Shown: positions 1 through 8,842, counted from the first letter of the stretch. The stretch: 64,000 bases of DNA from Streptomyces sp. RKAG290 (GCF_023701695.1 NZ_JAJOZC010000001.1:6943894-7007893), one strand, 5' to 3'. The notes: generated by a model from the sequence alone, not told the origin. Program-made: numbers and translations.

Positions 1-575
1 TCGGCGTCCCGCGGGACCCCGGCGGCCAGCCGTGGACGTATCTGCAGCCGCCGCTGGGGCTCGCCAACGGAGTCAGCAACCTGGACCCGACGGCCCTGTA
101 CCCCTTCGGCCACGGTCTCTCGTACACCTCCTTCGCCTGGGAGCCGGGCGCCCCGGCGCCGCAGGAGATTCCCACGGACGGCTCGGCCGACATCGAGCTG
201 ACGGTCCGCAACACCGGTGACCGGGCGGGTGCGGAGGTCGTCCAGCTCTACGTGCACGACCCGGTCGCCCAGACCACACGTCCCGACAGCCGGCTCATCG
301 GCTACGCACGGGTGCCGCTCGACGCCGGCCAGGAGGCGCGTGTGAGCTTCCGGTTCCACGCCGATCTGGTGTCCTTCACCGGCGTCGGCGGCCGACGGGT
401 CGTCGAACCGGGTGCGCTGGAGCTGCGCCTCGCGGCGTCCAGCGGCGCCGCCGACATCCGGCACACGGTCCGTCTGCGGCTCACCGGGCCCGAGCGCACG
501 CTCGATCACCGTCGCCGGCTCGTCTGCGGCACCTCCGTCGAGCCCGTGAAGGCGGCCGCCCCCGCGCGGGGCTGA
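1..575 (+). CDS. GH3 family beta-glycosidase, C-terminal end (5' truncated by window)
   Basis: The open frame enters at the window edge (first full codon at position 3) and ends at a TGA at 573-575, giving about 190 residues. It shows the hallmarks of the C-terminal part of GH3 enzymes: a YPFGHGLSYTSF motif near residue 38, followed by a fibronectin-III-like domain with AEVVQLYVHDP and a GARVPL-like segment (about residues 50-185). GH3 enzymes of this layout are usually beta-glucosidases or beta-xylosidases. The active-site domain lies outside the window, so the substrate cannot be read. A GH115 alpha-glucuronidase follows on the same strand, which makes a role in xylan breakdown plausible but inferred. 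Confidence 0.9.
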   Translation, partial: GVPRDPGGQPWTYLQPPLGLANGVSNLDPTALYPFGHGLSYTSFAWEPGAPAPQEIPTDGSADIELTVRNTGDRAGAEVVQLYVHDPVAQTTRPDSRLIGYARVPLDAGQEARVSFRFHADLVSFTGVGGRRVVEPGALELRLAASSGAADIRHTVRLRLTGPERTLDHRRRLVCGTSVEPVKAAAPARG

Positions 576-918
576 CCGTTCCGCTGCCGCCGGGTGGGTG
601 CGGCGCGGCCCGCACCGCCGTGCCCCGCCCGGTTCCGCTTCCGACGCCGTGCACCTCCCCGTGCCGCTGTACCGGCCTCCGCCGGATATGCGGGGAGGTT
701 CACGAAACTTTCGACATATCCGCACCCGTACGCACGTCGACGCCGACCCTGCTCGACGCGGACCACCACGCCAAGCCCGCGTACAGCGCCCTGAGCGACG
801 ACCTGAAGCTCGCCGCGCGCCGGGACTGACGGCCCGCGACGACCAAGGCCCCTGCCCGGACCCTTCCGGGCAGCCACCCATCCGATGTGCCGTGAATACG
901 AACAAATAGGGGAGCAGT
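576..918. other. Intergenic region between GH3 and GH115 genes
   Basis: This 343-base gap has no convincing gene. Its short open frames have shadow-like composition. It holds the CGAAACTTTCG palindrome at 703-713 (listed separately), set inside an outer inverted repeat CGGATATG (683-690) and CATATCCG (715-722). A GGGGAG ribosome site sits just before the GTG-rich start of the next gene, at about 909-914. Confidence 0.6.
703..713. promoter_or_regulatory. CGAAA-C-TTTCG palindrome, candidate xylan-regulator operator
   Basis: The 11-base sequence CGAAACTTTCG is a perfect inverted repeat. Boxes of the form GAAA-N-TTTC are known from upstream regions of Streptomyces xylanase genes and from BxlR-type xylan regulators. 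It lies about 205 bases before the GH115 alpha-glucuronidase, an enzyme that debranches glucuronoxylan. The operator role is inferred from family knowledge and position. Confidence 0.55.
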
Positions 919-3900
919 ATGGACGACAACGTCCCGCAGTACGCCGGCCGCCGAGCTGTGCTGGGGCTCGGGCTGGGTCTCACCGCCCTCACCGCGACCC
1001 CCCTCGGCTCCCTCCTCGGAGTGTCCGCCGAGGCGTCCGCCACCGGTCACGGGCCGGCGGTGCGCCCGACGGATCCCGGCGCGTACATCTCGTTCGCGGC
1101 CAGGACCGGCAGCTTCGCACTGGTCAGGAACGGCCGTGCGGCTCCGATCCTGGTCAGCGACCGTGACTGGGCGGGCGTCGTCCGGGTGGCGGGCGACCTG
1201 CGGAGCGACATCGAGCGCGTCACCGGAATCCGCCCCGCGCTCTCGCACGGCGCGGTGCCCGAGGGGCGCGAGATCACGATCATCGGCACGGTGGGCCGCA
1301 GCCCGCTCATCGACGGACTGGTCGCCCGGGGCAAGCTCGACGTCACCGCGATCCGGGGCAAGTGGGAGACCAGCCTCCAGACCGTGGTGGACAAGCCGCT
1401 GCCCGGCGTCGACCGCGCCTTCGTGATCGCGGGGAGCGACCAGCGCGGCACGATCTTCGGTGCCTACGACGTCTCGCGGGGGATCGGGGTATCGCCCTGG
1501 TACTGGTGGGACGACGTCACCCCCGTACGCCGGGACGAGATCCATGTGCTGCCCGGCCGGCACACCCAGGGCACCCCGGCCGTGAGGTACCGCGGGTTCT
1601 TCATCAACGACGAGAACCCCGCACTCGGCACCTGGGCCCCCGCCTTCTTCGGCCCCGGCAAGGCCCCCGGCTACGAGGGCGGCTTCCACGCCGGCTTCTA
1701 CGCCAGGATCTTCGAGGTCATGCTCCGGCTCAAGGCCAACTACCTGTGGCCGGCCGTCTGGGGCCGGGCCTTCGCCGAGGACGATCCGCTCAACCACGCC
1801 ACCGCCAAGGCGTACGGCGTCGTCATGGGCACCTCGCACGAGGCACCCATGATGCGCGGCATCGAGGAGTGGAACCGGCATGCGGTCGCGGCGGTACGCG
1901 ACAGTTCGGGCAACATCACCACCCCCGGGCACGACCCCTACGGCGGCACCGGCGAGTGGTCGTTCCGTCGCAACGCCGAGGCGATCAAGGCCTACTGGGC
2001 CGACGGCATCCGCCGGATGAAGGACGAGGACTTCGAGGGCGTCGTCACCCTCGGCATGCGCGGCAACGGCGATGTCAGCCTTCCCGACGGCGACGGCATC
2101 GAGCTGATGACCGAGATCATCGCCACCCAGCGGCAGATCCTCGCCGACGTGTCCGGCAAGGACGTCACCACGATTCCGCAGGTCTGGACGCTGTACAAGG
2201 AGGTCCAGCACTACTGGGACCGCGGGCTCCGGGTGCCCGACGACGTCACGGTGGTCCTCACCGACGACAACTGGGCCAACATCCGCAAACTGCCCGACCT
2301 CGACGACGACGCCCGCCAGGGTGGCTACGGCCTGTACTACCACTTCGACTACGTCGGGGTCGGCCGCAACTACAAGTGGGTGGACACCGCTTCGCTGCCG
2401 AACATGTGGGACCAGCTCCACCAGTGCGTCGCGTACGGGAACCACGGGCTGTGGGTCACCAACGTCGGCGACCTCAAGGGGAACGAGCTGCCCACGCAGT
2501 TCTTCCTGGAGTACGCCTGGAACCCCGAGCGCTGGACCCTGGACCGGCTGCCGGAGTGGGAGGAGCAGTACGCCCGGCAGAACTTCGGCGAGCAGCAGGC
2601 CGCAGCCGTGGCCGGCGTCCTGCGCGGCTACGGCCGGCTGCAGTCGCGGCGCAAGCCCGAACTCCTCAACCGGAAGATCACCCTCGATCCGGCCAAGGAC
2701 CCCGCCGGGGACGCCTCGGCGGTCGTCTACGACGACCGGGCCACCCCGTTCAGCATCGTCGACTACCGCGAACTGGAGCGGGTCACCGAGGAGTGGCGCC
2801 GGCTCGGCGCCGAGGCAGACCGGGTCGGACGCCGGCTGCCCGGCTCCGCCCAGGACGCCTGGTACGAACTCGTCGGGTACGAGGTGCGGGCCACCGCCAA
2901 CCTGTACGCGCTGCGTGCGGCGGAGTTCACCAACCTGCACTACGCCGGACAGGGCCGGGCCCTCACCAACGACTTGGCGGCCGCCGCCGAGGCCCGGCTC
3001 GCCGACGACCTGGCCCTGGCGGAACGCTTCGGCACGCAGGTGGCCGGCGGGAAGTGGCGGGGCTTCCAGACCCAGCCGCACATCGACTACGGCGACGTGG
3101 ACCGCTACGGACCGAACGCACCCTGGCAGCAGCCCGAGATCGACAACGTCGCCCTCAGGGACGTGCTCTTCCCGGCGGTCAGGCGCATCGACCTGCCCGC
3201 CGCGGCCGAGATGGGGGTGGCCGTCGACGGCTCGACCGCCTGGTGGCCGCAGGAGAGCGGGCAGGCCGTGCTGCCGGTCTTCAGCCCCTACCAGAGCCAG
3301 CCCGCGCAGTACATCGAGGTGTTCAACCGGGGGCGGGCGCCCTTCGACTACCGGGTGCGCACCGGCGTCTCCTGGCTGACCGCCGACCACACCCGGGGCC
3401 GGGTCGACAAGCAGGACCGCATCACCCTGCGCGTCGACTGGGACGAGGCTCCGAAGGGGGTCACCGAGGTGCCGGTCACCGTCACCGGGCCGGACGGCCT
3501 GGAGGTGGTCGTCCGGGCGGTCGTCGACCGGCCGGCACTCGACCGCTCCCGGCTGGACGGCTTCGTCGAGGCGAACGGCTACGTCTCCATCGAGGCCGAC
3601 CACTACAGCCGGGCCGTCGGCGCCCGCGGCATCAGCTGGCAGCGCATCCCGGGAATCGGCCGGACCGGAGCGGGGATGGAACCCTTCCCGGTCACCGCCG
3701 GCCGGCAGACGCCGGGCGGCAGCGGCCCGCGGCTGGAGTACCGGGTCAGCCTCTTCACCACCGGACCGGTCACCGTCCACGCCTACCTGTCGCCCCGCAA
3801 CAACCCGCTGCCGACCGACGGACTGACGTACGCCGTCTCCCTCGACGACGCCGCGCCGCAGCCGGTGAACGTCACCGAGGTGACGGGGGCCGACGACGGG

Positions 3901-4101
3901 ACGATGAACGCGCAGTGGGCCCGCAACACCTCCGACAACGTCAACGTCACCAGTACGGTGCACCACATCGGCACCGCCGGAGTGCATGTGCTGAAATTCT
4001 GGATGGTCGACCCGACGGTGGTGCTGCAGAACTTGGTGGTCGACACCGGCGGCCTCAAGCCCAGCTACCTGGGCCCGCCGGAGAGCCTCCGGCTGCGCTG
4101 A
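919..4101 (+). CDS. Secreted GH115 xylan alpha-1,2-glucuronidase
   Basis: This 1060-residue protein matches the GH115 family, which removes (4-O-methyl-)glucuronic acid from xylan. The N-terminus has a twin-arginine type signal (RR at residues 11-12 followed by AVLGLGLGL), so it is probably exported folded. Recognisable GH115 stretches include YRGFFINDENPAL, LKANYLWPAVWG, MGTSHEAPMMR and LTDDNWANIRKLP within about residues 170-650. A C-terminal domain begins near residue 880 (NGYVSIEADHYS), as in other members, and the length is normal for the family. The ATG at 919 has a GGGGAG ribosome site. The upstream CGAAACTTTCG box and the neighbouring GH3 gene fit hemicellulose use. Confidence 0.93.
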   Translation: MDDNVPQYAGRRAVLGLGLGLTALTATPLGSLLGVSAEASATGHGPAVRPTDPGAYISFAARTGSFALVRNGRAAPILVSDRDWAGVVRVAGDLRSDIERVTGIRPALSHGAVPEGREITIIGTVGRSPLIDGLVARGKLDVTAIRGKWETSLQTVVDKPLPGVDRAFVIAGSDQRGTIFGAYDVSRGIGVSPWYWWDDVTPVRRDEIHVLPGRHTQGTPAVRYRGFFINDENPALGTWAPAFFGPGKAPGYEGGFHAGFYARIFEVMLRLKANYLWPAVWGRAFAEDDPLNHATAKAYGVVMGTSHEAPMMRGIEEWNRHAVAAVRDSSGNITTPGHDPYGGTGEWSFRRNAEAIKAYWADGIRRMKDEDFEGVVTLGMRGNGDVSLPDGDGIELMTEIIATQRQILADVSGKDVTTIPQVWTLYKEVQHYWDRGLRVPDDVTVVLTDDNWANIRKLPDLDDDARQGGYGLYYHFDYVGVGRNYKWVDTASLPNMWDQLHQCVAYGNHGLWVTNVGDLKGNELPTQFFLEYAWNPERWTLDRLPEWEEQYARQNFGEQQAAAVAGVLRGYGRLQSRRKPELLNRKITLDPAKDPAGDASAVVYDDRATPFSIVDYRELERVTEEWRRLGAEADRVGRRLPGSAQDAWYELVGYEVRATANLYALRAAEFTNLHYAGQGRALTNDLAAAAEARLADDLALAERFGTQVAGGKWRGFQTQPHIDYGDVDRYGPNAPWQQPEIDNVALRDVLFPAVRRIDLPAAAEMGVAVDGSTAWWPQESGQAVLPVFSPYQSQPAQYIEVFNRGRAPFDYRVRTGVSWLTADHTRGRVDKQDRITLRVDWDEAPKGVTEVPVTVTGPDGLEVVVRAVVDRPALDRSRLDGFVEANGYVSIEADHYSRAVGARGISWQRIPGIGRTGAGMEPFPVTAGRQTPGGSGPRLEYRVSLFTTGPVTVHAYLSPRNNPLPTDGLTYAVSLDDAAPQPVNVTEVTGADDGTMNAQWARNTSDNVNVTSTVHHIGTAGVHVLKFWMVDPTVVLQNLVVDTGGLKPSYLGPPESLRLR

Positions 4102-4137
4102 GCGAGGCGGGGGACCGGGCGAGGGAGAGCAGGGCGA

Positions 4138-4521
4138 ATGAAGAGCGGGCACGACGAGACCGGAGCGCCGGCCGAATACCTGGAGGTGACCCCCGTCGCC
4201 GCCGGGGTCGAGGTCAGGGTCGGCACACCGTCGGGAGAGCTCTCGCTGATCTGCACCCCTGACCGGGCCCGGGAAGTGGCTGCCGCTCTCGGCCTCGCGG
4301 CGGACGAGGTCGAGAGCGTCCGGTCGGCGGACCCCGTCACGGTCCGGGCGGACGAGCTGCGCCGCGGAGACGTACGCGACGGCGAGCGCGCCATGACCGT
4401 GGACGGGATCAGAATCGACGGGGCCACCGCCCATGTCACCTGGAAGTCGGGTGCCGGGCGCAGCTGGAACCAGCAGTACGACGCGGACGCCCGCATCACC
4501 CTGCGCCGCCGCGGGCGGTAG
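4138..4521 (+). CDS. Hypothetical protein, 127 aa
   Basis: I do not recognise a family. The frame starts 36 bases after the GH115 stop, behind a GGGAGAG ribosome site, and has normal Streptomyces codon bias. The protein is acidic in its first two thirds and contains a segment GIRIDGATAHVTWKSGAGRSW near the C-terminus that suggests a small beta-rich fold. It has no signal peptide or membrane segment. Its spacing suggests it may be co-transcribed with the GH115 gene, but nothing links it to sugar metabolism. Confidence 0.6.
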   Translation: MKSGHDETGAPAEYLEVTPVAAGVEVRVGTPSGELSLICTPDRAREVAAALGLAADEVESVRSADPVTVRADELRRGDVRDGERAMTVDGIRIDGATAHVTWKSGAGRSWNQQYDADARITLRRRGR

Positions 4522-4602
4522 ACCCGTCGGCGGTCCCCTCCCGCCGCGCACTGCCGCGGGACGGGGCGCACCCTGGAGTGGAGATCCCCGGAGGTGAGCG
4601 CC

Positions 4603-4875
4603 ATGACGCAGACAGCAGTCGGATGGCACATCGAGCTGGAATTCGAGGAGGACACCCACCGCACCCGCGCCGCGGCCATGGTCCGGCTCTCGGACGGGAG
4701 CGAGGTACGCGCCCACGGCTACGCCAGCCGTCACCCCTCCGACTCCGAACAGCCCAGGGTGGGCGAGGAGATCGCGGGTGCCCGTGCACTGAACGAACTG
4801 GCGATGAAGCTGCTGACCAAGGCGCACGACGAGATCGACGCGGAGTCCGGACGCACGTCGTACCCGCTGACCTGA
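4603..4875 (+). CDS. DUF1876 domain protein (Rv1738-like)
   Basis: This 90-residue soluble protein fits DUF1876: an early HIELEFEED strand, then RAAAMVRLSDGSEVRAHGYA, and a C-terminal helix with ALNELAMKLLTKAHDEIDA. The family includes mycobacterial Rv1738, a hypoxia/dormancy protein whose fold resembles ribosome hibernation factors. The start at 4603 is chosen over the in-frame GTG at 4594 because GGAGG at 4590-4594 lies eight bases before this ATG. It stands alone between the GH115 cluster and the ene-reductase. Its function here is unknown; a stress or dormancy role is inferred from the family. Confidence 0.8.
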   Translation: MTQTAVGWHIELEFEEDTHRTRAAAMVRLSDGSEVRAHGYASRHPSDSEQPRVGEEIAGARALNELAMKLLTKAHDEIDAESGRTSYPLT

Positions 4876-4908
4876 ACGCCTTGGGTCCGAGGGGTGGGTG
4901 CCGGGCCG

Positions 4909-4980
4909 CTTGTACGAGAGGCTTCGTAATTTGACGGACGTCGTAGTACGGAAGGTATCGTACAAGCGATCCTTCCGTAC
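4909..4980. promoter_or_regulatory. Nested inverted repeats before the ene-reductase gene
   Basis: Two perfect inverted repeats interleave here. CTTGTACGA (4909-4917) pairs with TCGTACAAG (4958-4966), and GTACGGAAGG (4946-4955) pairs with CCTTCCGTAC (4971-4980). A TTGACG at 4931-4936 could serve as a -35 element. The second repeat ends 20 bases before the start codon. This is the expected layout for a repressor controlling an electrophile-responsive reductase. The regulator is not encoded next to it. Confidence 0.55.
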
Positions 4981-5000
4981 CCGGCGAAACGGAGTCCGTC

Positions 5001-6098
5001 GTGAGTGCCCTTTTCGAGCCCATCACCCTGAGGTCGCTTGTCGTGCCCAACCGGGTATGGATGGCACCCATGTGCCAGTACAGCGCCGAACCGGTGGGGC
5101 CTGACGCGGGGGCGCCCACCGACTGGCACTTCGCCCATCTCGCCGCCCGCGCCACCGGCGGCACCGGACTGATCCTCACCGAGGCCACGGCCGTCAGCCC
5201 CCAGGGGCGGATCAGCCCGGCCGACCTCGGCATCTGGAACGACACCCAGGTCGCGGCGTTCCGCCGGATCACCGACTTCGTCAAGGCGCAGGGCTCGGCC
5301 GTCGGCATCCAGCTGGCCCACGCCGGCCGCAAGGCCTCCACCGCCGCCCCCTGGACCGGTGGCGGACCGGTCGGCCCCGACGCGCACGGCTGGACGCCCG
5401 TCGCGCCCAGTCCGCTGCCGTTCGACACCGGCTACCCCGTGCCGCACGAGCTGACCGTGGACGAGATCCATGGCGTCGTCGCCGACTTCCGTGCGGCCGC
5501 GCGCCGCGCGCTCGACGCGGGCTTCGAGGTCGTCGAGGTGCACGGGGCGCACGGCTATCTCATCGGGCAGTTCCTCTCGCCGCACAGCAACCGGCGCACC
5601 GACTCCTACGGCGGCAGCTACGACAACCGCGTCCGGTTCGCCCTCCAGGTCGTCGACGCCGTACGAGAGGTGTGGCCCGAGGACCTGCCGGTCTTCTTCC
5701 GCATCTCCGCCACGGACTGGCTCACCGAGAACGCCGAGGACGAGCGCGAGGGCTGGACCGCGGACGAGACCGTGCGGTTCGCCGAGGAGCTCCGGGCCCA
5801 TGGGGTCGACCTGCTGGACGTCTCCACCGGCGGAAACGCTCCCCGTGCCCGCATCGCCGCCGGCCCCGGCTACCAGGTCCCCTTCGCCGAGCGGGTGAAG
5901 CAGCAGACCTCGCTCCCCGTCGCGGCCGTGGGCCTGATCACCGACCCGCAGCAGGCCGAGAAGATCCTCACCGAGGGCCGGGCGGACGCCGTGCTCCTCG
6001 GGCGCGAGCTGCTCCGCAGCCCTTCGTGGGCCCAGCAGGCAGCCCGCGAGCTCAGTGGTCAGGTACGCGCTCCCGAGCAGTACGGCTACGCGATCTGA
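5001..6098 (+). CDS. NADH:flavin oxidoreductase, Old Yellow Enzyme (YqjM class)
   Basis: This 365-residue protein is an FMN TIM-barrel ene-reductase that reduces activated C=C bonds with NAD(P)H. The MAPMCQYSA motif near residue 17 carries the Cys and Tyr typical of the bacterial YqjM subclass. AHAGRK supplies the flavin/substrate-binding histidine region, followed by HGAHGYLIGQFLSP and a C-terminal phosphate-binding segment GRADAVLLGRELL. The GTG at 5001 follows a GGAG at 4991-4994. It is monocistronic and ends in a strong hairpin. The paired inverted repeats upstream suggest induction by quinones or other electrophiles, but that is inference. Confidence 0.93.
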   Translation: MSALFEPITLRSLVVPNRVWMAPMCQYSAEPVGPDAGAPTDWHFAHLAARATGGTGLILTEATAVSPQGRISPADLGIWNDTQVAAFRRITDFVKAQGSAVGIQLAHAGRKASTAAPWTGGGPVGPDAHGWTPVAPSPLPFDTGYPVPHELTVDEIHGVVADFRAAARRALDAGFEVVEVHGAHGYLIGQFLSPHSNRRTDSYGGSYDNRVRFALQVVDAVREVWPEDLPVFFRISATDWLTENAEDEREGWTADETVRFAEELRAHGVDLLDVSTGGNAPRARIAAGPGYQVPFAERVKQQTSLPVAAVGLITDPQQAEKILTEGRADAVLLGRELLRSPSWAQQAARELSGQVRAPEQYGYAI

Positions 6099-6116
6099 CC
6101 GCACCCTGCGTCCGCC

Positions 6117-6149
6117 CGCGCCCTCCCCGCTGCCTGCGGGGAGGGCGCG
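6117..6149 (+). terminator. Stem-loop terminator after the ene-reductase gene
   Basis: CGCGCCCTCCCCGC (6117-6130) pairs perfectly with 6136-6149 around a five-base loop, 19 bases past the stop codon. There is no T-tract, which is usual for Streptomyces terminators. Confidence 0.7.
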
Positions 6150-6287
6150 GACGCATGCCGTGCGCTGAACCGGCCTCCGTTCACCGCACATTCACCAGGG
6201 ATGACGGCCGCGGCATTCCCTCCGGCGCCGTGGGGATCTACGCTCGGCCCCGAATCGATCATCGTTGTCCCCGTCCGGCCGGATGAA

Positions 6288-6299
6288 GACAACGTTGTC
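6288..6299. promoter_or_regulatory. GACAACGTTGTC palindrome, LacI-type operator of the GH92 gene
   Basis: This perfect 12-base palindrome lies 25 bases before the GH92 start codon. It has the central CG and dyad symmetry of LacI-family operators. An identical 12-mer occurs at 52391-52402 between a LacI regulator gene and a sugar kinase gene, so the same regulator probably binds both. Confidence 0.7.
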
Positions 6300-6324
6300 C
6301 GAACTCCCTGGAAGGTACCGCGAC

Positions 6325-8763
6325 ATGCCCACCAGACCCCTGCCCGCGGCCCGGCGTCTCGCCGCGCGCGCAGCCGCCGTGCTCGTCACCGGCGCGCTCG
6401 CCGCGGCGGTCCTGCCCCCGGCCGCCGAGGCCGTGGCTCCCGTCAGCCGCCCCACCGCCTATGTGGACCCGCTCATCGGCAGCGCGAACGGCGGCAACAC
6501 CTTTCCCGGCGCCACCCTCCCGTACGGCATGATCGCCTGGTCGCCGACCAGCACCACCGGCGACCAGACGAGCACCGGCGCCGCCAACGGGTACGAGTAC
6601 GGTGCCACCCGGCTGCGCGGACTGAGCCTCACCCACGTCAACGGTGCCGGCTGCAACCCCGGCGCCGCGGGCGACATACCGATCATGCCGTTCGTCGGGG
6701 ACGTCACCTCGTCACCGTCCGCCGACACCAAGGACGCGGTCTACGCCGCGAACTTCTCGCACGACGACGAGCGCGCCGTACCGGGCCGCTACACCGTCGG
6801 CCTCGACTCAGGCGCCACCGCGGACCTCGCGGTCAGCCGCCGTGCGGGCGTGGCCGACTTCGGCTTCCCGGCCGGGAAACCCGCCAACCTGCTCTTCCGG
6901 GTCTCCAACTCGCTCAACGGCAGCGAGGACGCCCAGGTGGAGATCGACGCCGCGCACCGCAAGGTCACCGGCTCGGTGCTCACCGGCGCGTTCTGCGGAC
7001 GGCGGGCCAACGGCGGTACGAACAACCGCAAGAGCTACTACCGCCTCTACTTCACCGCGTCGTTCGACCGCGCCTTCTCCTCGACCGGTACGTGGAAGGA
7101 CGGCACCCTCGCCCCCGGCGCCACCACCGGCAGTGGCGGCGAGGGCTACGCCACCGGGGCGGACCGGGCCGGCCGCGGGTCGGGCGGCTGGGTCGGCTTC
7201 GACACCGCGTCCGGCAGCGACGTCCACATGCGGATCGGCATCTCCTACGTCAGCCAGGCCGGTGCCGAGGCCAACCTCAGGTCCGAGATCGCCCCGCACG
7301 CCGGGGTGGCCGACGTCGCGGCGGCCGCGAGCCGCAGCTGGGACCGGGAGCTGAGCTCCGTGACCACCGGAGGCGGCACCGAGGCGCAGCGCACCACCTT
7401 CTACACCGCGCTGTACCACTCGCTGATGCAGCCCAACCTGATCAGCGACACCGATGGCCGCTACCCGGGCATGGACGGTGCTCCGCACCGGGTGGAGCGC
7501 GGGCAGAAGGCCCAGTACAGCAACTTCTCCGGCTGGGACCAGTACCGGGCCCAGATACAACTGCTCGCCCTGCTCAAACCGGAGATCGCCGGTGACTTCG
7601 CCCAGTCGCTGTACAACTTCGCCCGGCAGAACGGCGGCGTGTGGGACCGGTGGGTGCACATCAACGGCGCGACCCATGTCATGACCGGTGACCCCACCGC
7701 GGCGACGCTGGCCACCTTCTACGCCATGGGTGTACGGAACTTCGACTACGAGGGCGCCTACGAATCGCTGGCCCACCAGGCGACCGTTCCCCTCGACGAC
7801 GGTCTCTCGGATGCCGGCTGCCCGGGGCAGTGCACCGGCCAGCGGCCCAATCTGGGCCAGTATCTGGAGTCCCACTACGCGCCGCAGGACGTGTGCCACT
7901 GCTGGGGCGGCGCAGCCGAGACCCTGGAGGACGCGGTCGCCGACGACGCGCTCGGGCGCTGGGCCGGACTGCTCGGCCGCGACGCGGACGCCAAGGCGTT
8001 CAAGGAGCGGGGCGGCTGGTGGCGCAACGTGTTCAACTCCGCGGCCACCGACGGAGCCGGCACCGAGGGCTACATCCAGGCCCGCAACCTCGACGGCTCC
8101 TGGCTCACCCCCTTCAGCCCGGGAAGCGACAGCGGCTTCGCGCAGGGCACCAGCGCCACGTACACCTGGATGGTGCCGCAGGACGTCCAGGGGCTGGCCG
8201 AGGCGATGGGCGGCCGTGACGTCGCGGCGCAGCGGCTGGACGCCTTCTTCCACAAGGCGGACGGTTCCTGGTCGGTGAAGGGCGGCGACGCCGTGCGCTA
8301 CGACCCGACCAACGAGCCCGGAATCCACGCCCCCTGGCTCTACAACGCGCTCGGTGAGCCGTGGAAGACGCAGGAGACGGTCCGCGAGATCCTGGACACG
8401 GTCTACGGGACGGGGCCGCGCGGCCTGCCCGGCAACGACGACCTGGGCACCATGTCCGCCTGGTACGTCTTCTCGGCGCTGGGGCTGTATCCGCGGACGC
8501 CGGGCAGCGGGGACCTGCTGCTGGGTACGCCGCTGTTCCCGAGCGCGGTGATCGACCGGCCGCACGGCAGGGACATCACCATCAGCGCGCCGGCCGCCGA
8601 CGCCACCCACCCGTACATCGACGCGGTGGCGGTCGACGGCCGCGTCCACGACCGGTCGTGGACGGACGCGAGCCTGCTCGCCCGGGGCGGCTCGCTGGCC
8701 TACCGGCTGGCCGACAGGCCCAACACCACCTGGGGCACGTCTCCTTCGGGGCTGCCGCGGTAG
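6325..8763 (+). CDS. Secreted GH92 alpha-mannosidase
   Basis: This 812-residue protein matches GH92, a calcium-dependent family of exo-alpha-mannosidases, often alpha-1,2. A Sec-type signal peptide spans about residues 1-36, with paired arginines then an Ala-rich core. The mature part opens with YVDPLIGSANGGNTFPGA, a classic GH92 N-terminal motif. Later come GWDQYRAQIQL, CHCWGGAAETLED and NDDLGTMSAWYVFSALG near the C-terminus, the conserved catalytic-domain signature. The start at 6325 is preferred over the in-frame GTG at 6265 because GGAAGG at 6310-6315 precedes it and the shorter form begins directly with a signal peptide. Regulation is probably through the palindrome at 6288. Confidence 0.93.
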   Translation: MPTRPLPAARRLAARAAAVLVTGALAAAVLPPAAEAVAPVSRPTAYVDPLIGSANGGNTFPGATLPYGMIAWSPTSTTGDQTSTGAANGYEYGATRLRGLSLTHVNGAGCNPGAAGDIPIMPFVGDVTSSPSADTKDAVYAANFSHDDERAVPGRYTVGLDSGATADLAVSRRAGVADFGFPAGKPANLLFRVSNSLNGSEDAQVEIDAAHRKVTGSVLTGAFCGRRANGGTNNRKSYYRLYFTASFDRAFSSTGTWKDGTLAPGATTGSGGEGYATGADRAGRGSGGWVGFDTASGSDVHMRIGISYVSQAGAEANLRSEIAPHAGVADVAAAASRSWDRELSSVTTGGGTEAQRTTFYTALYHSLMQPNLISDTDGRYPGMDGAPHRVERGQKAQYSNFSGWDQYRAQIQLLALLKPEIAGDFAQSLYNFARQNGGVWDRWVHINGATHVMTGDPTAATLATFYAMGVRNFDYEGAYESLAHQATVPLDDGLSDAGCPGQCTGQRPNLGQYLESHYAPQDVCHCWGGAAETLEDAVADDALGRWAGLLGRDADAKAFKERGGWWRNVFNSAATDGAGTEGYIQARNLDGSWLTPFSPGSDSGFAQGTSATYTWMVPQDVQGLAEAMGGRDVAAQRLDAFFHKADGSWSVKGGDAVRYDPTNEPGIHAPWLYNALGEPWKTQETVREILDTVYGTGPRGLPGNDDLGTMSAWYVFSALGLYPRTPGSGDLLLGTPLFPSAVIDRPHGRDITISAPAADATHPYIDAVAVDGRVHDRSWTDASLLARGGSLAYRLADRPNTTWGTSPSGLPR

Positions 8764-8773
8764 CTCGGAAGGC

Positions 8774-8822
8774 GGCCCCGGGCCGATCCCGCGGCCTGTT
8801 CGCGGTGATCCGGCCCGGGGCG
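8774..8822 (+). terminator. Imperfect stem-loop after the GH92 gene
   Basis: GCCCCGGGCC and GGCCCGGGGC form a ten-pair stem around a long internal segment just downstream of the GH92 stop codon. Exact ends are approximate. Confidence 0.45.
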
Positions 8823-8842
8823 TCGCCGGGGTCAGACACGAC

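Noticed and set aside
700-4965. Very long minus-strand open frame opposite the GH115 gene
   Set aside because: It is antisense to a clear GH115 gene and has Arg/Gly/Val-rich shadow composition without domains; long empty frames are expected in GC-rich DNA.
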